NCBI RefSeq assembly: GCF_028288225.1
Contig: NZ_JAQBOC010000078.1
Span: 62,001 to 126,000, forward strand
Length of the DNA stretch: 64,000 bases
From: Mucilaginibacter sp.
GTDB lineage: Bacteria > Bacteroidota > Bacteroidia > Sphingobacteriales > Sphingobacteriaceae
Direction: 5' to 3'
How positions within the stretch are numbered: position 1 is the stretch's first letter; every line of letters starts with the position of its first letter. Positions 17,703 through 24,495 of the stretch are shown one piece after another. The translations under genes and the position numbers were made by a program. The notes under the pieces were generated by a model. The model worked only from the letters and a program-made list of their open reading frames with translations, did no database searches and was not told the DNA's origin.

Positions 17703-19043
17703 TTATTCCGAATATTCAAAGGTTTCCATAAACTTGGTGGTAAAATTACCTGCACGGAAGTTAGGGTCCTGTAATAGTTTTAAATGGAATGGGATTGTTG
17801 TTTTTACACCTTCAATTACAAACTCGCTTAATGCGCGTGCCATGGTGGCAAGGGCTTCGTCACGGGTTTGGGCCATACAAATAACTTTGGCAATCATTGA
17901 ATCGTAATTTGGCGGTATTACATAGCCGGCATAAACATGCGTGTCAATGCGTACACCATGCCCGCCCGGCGAATGGAAGTTTGTGATCTTTCCGGGTGAT
18001 GGGCGGAAGTTGTTAAAAGGATCCTCGGCATTTATACGGCATTCAATAGCATGTAGTATTGGCTCGTAGTTTTTGCCAGAGATAGGAATACCTGCAGCAA
18101 CTTTTATCTGCTCTTTTATCAAATCGAAATTAATAACCTCCTCGGTAACGGGGTGTTCTACCTGGATGCGGGTGTTCATCTCCATAAAATAAAAGTTCCG
18201 GTCTTTATCAACCAAAAACTCTACCGTTCCTGCACCTTCGTATTTTACAGCTTTTGCACCTTTTATAGCAGCATCGCCCATTTTTTTACGCAGTTTTTCT
18301 GTCATAAAAGGCGAGGGAGACTCTTCAACCAATTTTTGGTGACGACGTTGAATAGAGCAATCACGTTCACTCAGGTGGCATACTTTACCATATTGGTCGC
18401 CAACCACCTGGATCTCTATGTGGCGTGGATCCTGTACATATTTTTCAAGGTACATGCCATCGTTACCAAAGGCAGCGCCTGATTCTGCACGGGCACTATC
18501 CCAGGCATTTTCAAACTCATCATCCTTCCAAACAATACGCATGCCCCTGCCGCCACCGCCGGCTGTAGCCTTAAGTATAACAGGGTAACCTATTTTTTTT
18601 GAAATACTGATCCCTTCCTGTACGCTGGTTAACAAGCCCTCTGAACCCGGGATGCAAGGCACACCTGCCTTTTTCATGGTCTCTTTAGCCGAAGCCTTGT
18701 CGCCCATGGCATTTATCTGCGCAGCAGTTGCCCCAATAAATTTAATACCATATTCGGCACAAATAGAGGAGAACTTAGCGTTTTCTGATAAAAATCCGTA
18801 ACCGGGATGAATAGCATCAGCGTTAGTTAGCTCTGCTGCCGATATGATATTCGGAATATTTAAGTACGAGTCGCGGCTTGGAGGCGGTCCTATACAAACA
18901 GCCTCATCAGCAAAACGTACATGAAGGCTATCTCTGTCGGCAGTTGAATATACAGCTACGGTTTTTATGCCCATTTCCTTACAGGTGCGAATAATTCGCA
19001 AGGCAATTTCTCCCCGGTTGGCTATTAATATTTTTTTAAACAT
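17703..19043 (-). CDS. accC: Acetyl-CoA carboxylase, biotin carboxylase subunit
   Basis: A cytoplasmic ATP-grasp enzyme that carboxylates biotin on AccB using bicarbonate and ATP, the first half-reaction of malonyl-CoA formation. It has 446 residues, the usual length. The N-terminal part starts FKKILIANRGEIALRIIRTC. The glycine-rich ATP loop GGGGRGMR is at about 165, and the catalytic block MEMNTRIQVEHPVTEE at about 288. It lies 100 bp downstream of accB on the same strand; the gap holds an inverted word array (AATTTGAAGATT-like) that could form a hairpin between the two genes. Confidence 0.97.
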   Translation of the reverse strand: MFKKILIANRGEIALRIIRTCKEMGIKTVAVYSTADRDSLHVRFADEAVCIGPPPSRDSYLNIPNIISAAELTNADAIHPGYGFLSENAKFSSICAEYGIKFIGATAAQINAMGDKASAKETMKKAGVPCIPGSEGLLTSVQEGISISKKIGYPVILKATAGGGGRGMRIVWKDDEFENAWDSARAESGAAFGNDGMYLEKYVQDPRHIEIQVVGDQYGKVCHLSERDCSIQRRHQKLVEESPSPFMTEKLRKKMGDAAIKGAKAVKYEGAGTVEFLVDKDRNFYFMEMNTRIQVEHPVTEEVINFDLIKEQIKVAAGIPISGKNYEPILHAIECRINAEDPFNNFRPSPGKITNFHSPGGHGVRIDTHVYAGYVIPPNYDSMIAKVICMAQTRDEALATMARALSEFVIEGVKTTIPFHLKLLQDPNFRAGNFTTKFMETFEYSE

Positions 19044-19059
19044 GTTTTTAATTTGAAAA

Positions 19060-19143
19060 TGTGACGATTTGAAAATTTGATGATTCGAAGATTTAATAAT
19101 GCATCAAATCATTTTCAAATCTCCAAATTAACTAATCTTCAAA
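19060..19143. repeat. AATTTGAA/TTCAAATT word array between accB and accC
   Basis: ATTTGAAAATTTGATGATTCGAAG is mirrored by CATCAAATCATTTTCAAATC and ATCTTCAAATT. It begins directly after the accB stop on the minus strand and can fold into an imperfect hairpin. Confidence 0.55.
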
Positions 19144-19614
19144 TTACATCGGTTCAACCAAAAATAAGGGCTGGTCGTACTCAACCGGCGATGCGTTATC
19201 AACCAGTATTTTTACGATACGGCCAGAAACTTCCGATTCAATTTCATTGAATAATTTCATTGCTTCAATAATGCAAAGCACTGTACCTGGTTTTATTTCA
19301 TCGCCAACATTTACAAAAAGTGGTTTATCCGGACTTGCCGAGCGATAGAAAGTACCTATCATTGGCGATTTTACAGTTACATAGTGTGAAGTATCAGCAA
19401 CCAGGGCTACAGGCGCTACGGCAGCTGGTGCAGCGGCAACATGGGCAGCCAATTGTACAGGCGAACCGCCAGCATCAGGAACTGTTGCATTCACAATAGT
19501 TGCAACCTGGTTGGTTTTTATTGTGATTTTGAAATTTTCCTGCTCAATTGAAACTTCGTTTACTCCTGATTTGGAAACAAAGCGTATAAGATCCTGAATT
19601 TGTTTAATATCCAT
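19144..19614 (-). CDS. accB: Acetyl-CoA carboxylase biotin carboxyl carrier protein
   Basis: The swinging-arm carrier of acetyl-CoA carboxylase. It has 156 residues: an N-terminal helix-strand segment (1-35), an Ala/Pro/Val-rich flexible linker (about 38-75), and a C-terminal biotinyl domain. The biotin acceptor is Lys120 in IIEAMKLFN; the VNVGDEIKPG hairpin precedes it. The start at 19614 fits the family N-terminus MDIKQIQDLIRFV. Its upstream gap to fabH (264 bp) has repeat arrays and AT-rich DNA with TTTG-containing boxes near 19745-19765, so accB-accC may also have a promoter of its own. Confidence 0.97.
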   Translation of the reverse strand: MDIKQIQDLIRFVSKSGVNEVSIEQENFKITIKTNQVATIVNATVPDAGGSPVQLAAHVAAAPAAVAPVALVADTSHYVTVKSPMIGTFYRSASPDKPLFVNVGDEIKPGTVLCIIEAMKLFNEIESEVSGRIVKILVDNASPVEYDQPLFLVEPM

Positions 19615-19654
19615 GCTCGGGGGTTAGTTGGTTTTGGATAAAGTTATATGATAA

Positions 19655-19878
19655 TGTGCAGATGTACAAATGATCGATGTGCGGATGTGCAGATTTCAAA
19701 TGGGCAAATGCTTTAATTAATTAGGGTTAATAGTTAGTCGTAAACAAATAAACAAAAGTTATTTAACAATGTTCGGTATTGTGAAATGCAAATATGCAGA
19801 TTTCAAATATACGGATGGAAAAATCATAGTATCTTTTTTATTTCACATTCGCACATCTGCACATTCAAAATCCGCACA
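19655..19878. repeat. GTGCGGAT/GTGCAGAT word arrays after the first fabH copy
   Basis: ATGTGCGGATTTTGAATGTGCAGATGTGCG follows the fabH stop on the minus strand (19878 downward). The same words recur near 19655-19710 (GATGTGCGGATGTGCAGAT), giving direct and inverted copies around an AT-rich spacer. The element matches those after tatC and the second fabH. Confidence 0.7.
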
Positions 19879-20868
19879 TCAATACGCCCATTTTAAATAA
19901 ATCGATCCCCAGGTAAATCCGCCGCCAAAGGCTGCCAGGATCAGGTTATCGCCTTTTTTAAATTTATCTTCCCACTCCCACAAACAAAGTGGAATTGTTC
20001 CGTTGGTTGTGTTGCCGTAACGTTCAATGTTTATGATCACCTTATCGGCGGTAACACCTGTACGATTGGCAGTAGCATCAATAATGCGTTTGTTGGCCTG
20101 GTGCGGTACCAGCCATGCAATGTCATCAGCTTTTAAATTATTGCGCTCCATTACTTCGGCAGCAACATCGGCCATATTGGTTACCGCAAATTTAAATACG
20201 GCCTGGCCTTCCTGGTATGCAAAATGCTCAAGCGCATCAACAGTTTCATGCGATGCCGGTTTAACTGAACCGCCGGCTTTTTGATGCAGGTAAGGCACTC
20301 CGGAACCATCGCTTCTTAAAATAGAATCAATAACACCATTGCCTTCATCATTTGGCTCCAATAAAACAGCGCCGCAGCCGTCACCAAAAATAATGCAGGT
20401 GGCGCGGTCTTTGTAGTTTGTTATTGACGACATTTTATCACCGCCGATAACTAAGACCTTTTTATGCTTGCCGCTTTCAATAAATTGCGAGCCGGTTGCA
20501 AGTCCGAATAAAAAACCTGAACAGGCCGCCTGCAGATCATAGCCCCATGCATTTTTGGCGCCTATTTTATCTGCTAATATATTTGCTGTAGCCGGGAATA
20601 CACGATCAGGGGTGGTGGTGCAAAAGATAATAAGGTCGAGCTCATTAGCACCGATGCCACGTTTTTTTAGCAACGCTTCAACAGCCGGAACGGCCAGGTC
20701 TGACGTGCCTAAGCCTTCTCCCTTTAATATTCTCCGCTCTTTAATACCTGTACGGGTGGTTATCCACTCATCATTAGTATCTACCATTGTTTCCAGCTCC
20801 TGGTTGGTTAGTATGTAATCAGGTACGTAACCATGTACAGCTGTAATAGCAGCATGAATTTTACTCAT
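19879..20868 (-). CDS. fabH: Beta-ketoacyl-ACP synthase III (copy 1)
   Basis: KAS III starts fatty-acid chains by condensing an acyl-CoA with malonyl-ACP. It has 329 residues. The catalytic triad is intact: Cys116 in AACSG, His256 in VPHQANKR, Asn286 in RYGNTTNG. A second gene (20988-21977) encodes a protein nearly 90% identical by eye and lies immediately upstream on the same strand, so one is a tandem duplicate. Differences are scattered (for example QAACSG here, QATCSG there) and none hits the triad. It belongs to the DUF177-rpmF-plsX-fabH-accBC cluster. In Bacteroidota such enzymes often prefer branched primers, but this cannot be read from the sequence. Confidence 0.95.
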   Translation of the reverse strand: MSKIHAAITAVHGYVPDYILTNQELETMVDTNDEWITTRTGIKERRILKGEGLGTSDLAVPAVEALLKKRGIGANELDLIIFCTTTPDRVFPATANILADKIGAKNAWGYDLQAACSGFLFGLATGSQFIESGKHKKVLVIGGDKMSSITNYKDRATCIIFGDGCGAVLLEPNDEGNGVIDSILRSDGSGVPYLHQKAGGSVKPASHETVDALEHFAYQEGQAVFKFAVTNMADVAAEVMERNNLKADDIAWLVPHQANKRIIDATANRTGVTADKVIINIERYGNTTNGTIPLCLWEWEDKFKKGDNLILAAFGGGFTWGSIYLKWAY

Positions 20869-20929
20869 TTTAATTTTTTTTACTGAAAAGCGTTTTGGTG
20901 TGCGGGTTTATTAATTTTTCAAATGTGTG

Positions 20930-20987
20930 GAATAAAATTATAAAATTATTTTAATTCGCACATCTGCATATCTCCGTATTTGCACAT
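20930..20987. repeat. GTGCRGAT word element after the second fabH copy
   Basis: On the minus strand the stop is followed by AAATGTGCAAATACGGAGAT and then ATGCAGATGTGCG, a diverged copy of the elements that follow tatC and the first fabH gene. Confidence 0.6.
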
Positions 20988-21977
20988 TTAATAAGCCCAC
21001 TTTAAATAAATCGATCCCCATGTAAAGCCACCGCCAAAGGCAGCTAATATCAGGTTGTCGCCTTTTTTAAATTTATCTTCCCACTCCCACAAACATAAGG
21101 GTAAAGTTCCATTTGTTGTGTTACCGTAGCGTTCAATATTTATAATTACTTTATCGGGGCTAACACCGGTGCGGGTGGCAGTGGCGTCAATAATGCGTTT
21201 GTTAGCCTGGTGTGGTACAAGCCAGTCGATATCATCCGCTTTTAAATTATTGCGCTCCATTACTTCGGCGGCAACTTCAGCCATATTGGTTACTGCAAAT
21301 TTAAATACTGACTGTCCTTCCTGGTATAAATAGTGTTCGCGGTTATCAATGGTTTCATGCGCTGCCGGTTTTACTGATCCGCCTGCTTTTTGATGTAAAA
21401 ACGGAACACCTGAACCATCGCTTTTTAAAACAGAATCAATAACACCATAACCTTCTTTATTGGGTTCTAATAAAACAGCGCCGCAGCCGTCACCAAAAAT
21501 AATGCAGGTGGCGCGGTCCGTGTAATCAATCATTGATGACATTTTATCGCCACCAACAACTAAAACTTTTTTATGCTTGCCGCTTTCAATAAATTGTGAG
21601 CCGGTTGCTAGGCCAAATAAAAACCCTGAGCAGGTAGCCTGCAGGTCATAGCCCCAGGCATTTTTGGCGCCTATTTTATCTGCTAATATATTTGCTGTAG
21701 CGGGAAATACACGATCAGGAGTGGAGGTGCAAAATATGATCAGGTCAATTTCATCAGCACCGATGCCCCGTTTTTTTAACAGGCCATTAACAGCCGGAAC
21801 TGCCATGTCTGATGTGCCTAACCCTTCGCCCTTTAATATTCTTCGTTCTTTAATACCTGTACGCGTAGTTATCCACTCGTCATTGGTTTCTACCATTGTT
21901 TCCAGCTCGTGGTTGGTAAGTACATAATCGGGTACATAACCGTTCACCGCCGTAATAGCAGCATGAATTTTATTCAT
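20988..21977 (-). CDS. fabH: Beta-ketoacyl-ACP synthase III (copy 2)
   Basis: A KAS III of 329 residues with the same intact triad as its neighbour (Cys116 in ATCSG, His256, Asn286). It starts 12 bp after the plsX stop, so of the two copies it is the one tightly coupled to plsX. The pair share length, start, end and almost all sequence, and the DNA is also alike over long stretches (for example around 21660-21720 against 20550-20610). This indicates a recent tandem duplication that carried the 3' repeat element along. Both look functional; dosage or slight specificity differences are possible. Confidence 0.95.
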   Translation of the reverse strand: MNKIHAAITAVNGYVPDYVLTNHELETMVETNDEWITTRTGIKERRILKGEGLGTSDMAVPAVNGLLKKRGIGADEIDLIIFCTSTPDRVFPATANILADKIGAKNAWGYDLQATCSGFLFGLATGSQFIESGKHKKVLVVGGDKMSSMIDYTDRATCIIFGDGCGAVLLEPNKEGYGVIDSVLKSDGSGVPFLHQKAGGSVKPAAHETIDNREHYLYQEGQSVFKFAVTNMAEVAAEVMERNNLKADDIDWLVPHQANKRIIDATATRTGVSPDKVIINIERYGNTTNGTLPLCLWEWEDKFKKGDNLILAAFGGGFTWGSIYLKWAY

Positions 21978-21989
21978 TCTAAATATCCT

Positions 21990-22928
21990 TTACTGGAAAG
22001 CCAGTTTTATTTTATCTGTTAGTGCGCTTTCAACCATGTTTTTTGAAAGCAGTACCATGTTTTTAATAGCCTCTGGAGTTGATATGCCATGACCTACAAC
22101 TACAGGAGCATTAACGCCCAATATTGGGCTGCCACCATATTGTTCATAATTAAACCTGTCGAAAAAATCGTCTTTCAGGCCTCTTTTAACACTCACTACA
22201 TAAAACGATTCGGCAAGCTTTAAAATTACATTACCGGTAAAGCCATCACAAACAAAAACATCAGCGTGGTCGCCCAACAGGTCGCGGCCTTCAACATTAC
22301 CGGTAAAATTAATATGTTGTGATTCTTTCATCAACTGATAGGCTGCCTGGCTAAGTATATTGCCTTTTTCCTCTTCCTCACCAATATTTATTAATGCAAC
22401 ACGCGGATTGTTAATACCATAGACGTTCTCTGCAAATAAGCTGCCAAGCACACCAAACTGCACTAAATATTCGGGTTTGCAATCGGCATTGGCGCCTACA
22501 TCAATTAAAATACCCAAACCGCCATCCAGTTTGGGTACAAAACTTGTTATCGCAGGGCGTAAAATGCCATGAATGGCTTTTACGCTAAACATTGCGCCTA
22601 CCAGCATAGCGCCGCTATTGCCGGCTGATGAAAATGCATCTATACCACCTTCCTTAAGCAATTTAAAACCGACGGCAATACTTGAGCCGGGTTTTTGAAC
22701 AATGGCTTTTGTAGGGTGCTCGCCCATACCTATCACTTCTGTTGTATGAACAAAATCGAAATGATCGGGGCTAAAATTATTTTCCTGAAGTATGCTAACA
22801 GCTTGTTCTTTATCGCCAATAAGCACCAATTTCTGGTCGGCAGATAAAACTTTATAAGCTGCAATTGCCCCTAAAACGGTTGCTTTGGGAGCGAAATCAC
22901 CGCCCATAATATCTAAGCCAATCTTCAT
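21990..22928 (-). CDS. plsX: Phosphate acyltransferase PlsX
   Basis: A peripheral membrane enzyme that makes acyl-phosphate from acyl-ACP, feeding PlsY in phospholipid synthesis. It has 312 residues. The N-terminus MKIGLDIMGGDFAPKATVLG is typical, as are GNSGAMLVGAMF (near 104) and FVCDGFTGNVILK (near 225). It lies 15 bp after rpmF and 12 bp before fabH, the conserved rpmF-plsX-fabH arrangement that couples lipid synthesis to ribosome production. Confidence 0.97.
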   Translation of the reverse strand: MKIGLDIMGGDFAPKATVLGAIAAYKVLSADQKLVLIGDKEQAVSILQENNFSPDHFDFVHTTEVIGMGEHPTKAIVQKPGSSIAVGFKLLKEGGIDAFSSAGNSGAMLVGAMFSVKAIHGILRPAITSFVPKLDGGLGILIDVGANADCKPEYLVQFGVLGSLFAENVYGINNPRVALINIGEEEEKGNILSQAAYQLMKESQHINFTGNVEGRDLLGDHADVFVCDGFTGNVILKLAESFYVVSVKRGLKDDFFDRFNYEQYGGSPILGVNAPVVVGHGISTPEAIKNMVLLSKNMVESALTDKIKLAFQ

Positions 22929-22943
22929 ACCTGAAAATTAAAC

Positions 22944-23135
22944 TTAAGCTACAGCTGCTTTCTCAATCAGTAATTTACCGTTGTAGTATACATTGCCATC
23001 AACAGTGTAAGCTCTGTGTGGTAAATGTACAGCACCTGTAGTTTTGCAGGTAGTAAGGGTTGGCGCTACGGCATTATCATGCGTTCTGCGTTTATCTCTC
23101 CTTGATTTGGATATTTTACGTTTTGGATGTGGCAT
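22944..23135 (-). CDS. rpmF: 50S ribosomal protein L32
   Basis: Ribosomal protein bL32, 63 residues. It opens with the basic stretch MPHPKRKISKSRRDKRRTHD, followed by a TTCKTTGAVHLPHRAY segment. Only one cysteine of the usual zinc-ribbon set remains (Cys30), so this looks like a zinc-independent L32. It lies 19 bp downstream of the DUF177 gene and 15 bp upstream of plsX, within one transcript. Confidence 0.97.
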   Translation of the reverse strand: MPHPKRKISKSRRDKRRTHDNAVAPTLTTCKTTGAVHLPHRAYTVDGNVYYNGKLLIEKAAVA

Positions 23136-23154
23136 AAAACCTGGTATTTATATT

Positions 23155-23676
23155 TTATTTAATCTTTTTGAGCGCATCCCACCGCGGGTCTGCCTGCTCA
23201 TTTTGTTCTGTATTTGCCGAAAGCTTATTCAAGCTGTCAAGCATTTCTTTATCACAATAGGGAGTTTTCCCTTCGTTATCACATACTGTTATAAACGGTA
23301 ATGCAACGTTTATGTATTCATAAATCAGTCCTGCTATATTGATCTCGTGATCATTTTTAGTAAGGACGATGATCTCTTCATCTTCACCAATTTCCTCTTC
23401 GCTAAACTTTGCCACCTGTTGTTCGCGGATATCCACCTGTTGCGGATATTGCGCCAAACACCTGTCGCAGTTTGCGTCAATTGTTCCGGTGATTTGAAAG
23501 TTCAGGATAATCATAGTTTCCTGTCTTTCCAGCTCTACCTGGCAATTTAAATTTGCTTTTTTTACCAGCGAGTATTCAAACGCGTCAAAAAAAGCATCAT
23601 TAATAGTATACTCAAACTGGTGCTTCCCCAGTTTCAGGCCGGTAAAGGGAATCGAAAAATTTCTTAGCGATTTCAA
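23155..23676 (-). CDS. DUF177 (YceD-like) protein
   Basis: The first gene of the rpmF-plsX-fabH run, 173-174 residues in this call. DUF177/YceD proteins precede rpmF in most bacteria and have been linked to 23S rRNA handling. Here the protein has the FTGLKLGKHQFEYTI opening, a central CDRCLAQYPQ metal-binding-like motif, an acidic stretch (FSEEEIGEDEEI) and DPRWDALKKIK at the C-terminus. I chose the TTG at 23676 (KSLRNFSIPFTGLK follows). The longer TTG start at 23697 lies inside the TACATTTG promoter box, so it could not be transcribed from that promoter. Confidence 0.85.
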   Translation of the reverse strand: MKSLRNFSIPFTGLKLGKHQFEYTINDAFFDAFEYSLVKKANLNCQVELERQETMIILNFQITGTIDANCDRCLAQYPQQVDIREQQVAKFSEEEIGEDEEIIVLTKNDHEINIAGLIYEYINVALPFITVCDNEGKTPYCDKEMLDSLNKLSANTEQNEQADPRWDALKKIK

Positions 23677-23694
23677 TGAGCAACAATTAGCCCG

Positions 23695-23702
23695 CAAATG
23701 TA
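23695..23702 (-). promoter_or_regulatory. -7 box TACATTTG of the DUF177-rpmF-plsX-fabH operon
   Basis: Exact TAnnTTTG match. It gives a leader of roughly 12 nt before the TTG at 23676 and decides the start codon of DUF177. Confidence 0.6.
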
Positions 23703-23909
23703 AGGATAAATATGATAATTGAAAAGTGTTTTTTTAAATAGGGAAATGGGTGCATGATCCGGGAGCCCATAATGCTTTTTTTACAGTCATTGGTTGAGCG
23801 ATGCCATTAAATCTTGAAAAAATTGTTACCAGTTGAGGCCATCACCCCTTAATGAATATTAAACAGAAAATTTTCATGTTTAAGAGTCGTATTATGTACC
23901 TTTATAATC

Positions 23910-24389
23910 ATGGCGAAATCACTCTTGTTGATACTTTTTATTTCCTCATCGTGTTTAATCCTTAAATACCAGGCTCAAAAAATATGGTTGTTTTCTAAAA
24001 CGCAATATTCGGGCAATGCGCCAGTAGACCGGGATGGCAAAGCGCTTAAAGGCTACACAGAAACCCTTTCATGTTTCCTCGAAATCAGCAAAAATAAACC
24101 ATCGCCCGTGTGGCAAACAGCATGGTACAAAGGCGTCAAATATTCGGTGAATGTATTACCAGCAAACCAGGATTCGGTTGTAATCGGCAGAGCAAAGAAC
24201 TCAAAAACCATCGTTGTAATTAAACCCGGTGCTGAAACAAGACTAATTCAATTGGAACTTACCGAACAAGGCAATTTTAAGGCCCCCAAAGCGGCAGGTT
24301 TTGTATTGGAAGGTGTTCTGGATAAAAAACAAGTTCACCTAACATCCGACGAACCAGCGGTTGAGTTGGCTCCGGTGCTAATGCAATAA
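23910..24389 (+). CDS. Exported hypothetical protein
   Basis: A 159-residue protein I do not recognise. Residues 1-20 form a hydrophobic signal or anchor (AKSLLLILFISSSCLIL), so it is exported or membrane-tethered; the Cys at 15 lacks a good lipobox. The remainder is polar and beta-strand-like, with SVVIGRAKNSKTIVVIKPG in the middle. It contains no cysteine pairs or known catalytic motifs. A TACCTTTA box at 23897-23904 lies only five bases before the ATG, so the leader is minimal. It is a lone gene between the lipid operon and a TonB receptor, followed by a weak hairpin. Confidence 0.7.
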   Translation: MAKSLLLILFISSSCLILKYQAQKIWLFSKTQYSGNAPVDRDGKALKGYTETLSCFLEISKNKPSPVWQTAWYKGVKYSVNVLPANQDSVVIGRAKNSKTIVVIKPGAETRLIQLELTEQGNFKAPKAAGFVLEGVLDKKQVHLTSDEPAVELAPVLMQ

Positions 24390-24422
24390 AACATCCCTGA
24401 TATTATTGACGACAAAGAAAAG

Positions 24423-24448
24423 CCATTCCCCCTAATTGGAAGGAATGG
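24423..24448. terminator. Hairpin between convergent genes
   Basis: A 7-bp stem CCATTCC / GGAATGG with a 12-nt loop and only a weak T-rich tail. It lies between the hypothetical gene and the TonB receptor stop. Confidence 0.5.
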
Positions 24449-24495
24449 TTATAATAATGCACATACTAATTTGAAACAGGAATAATGAGCCAATT

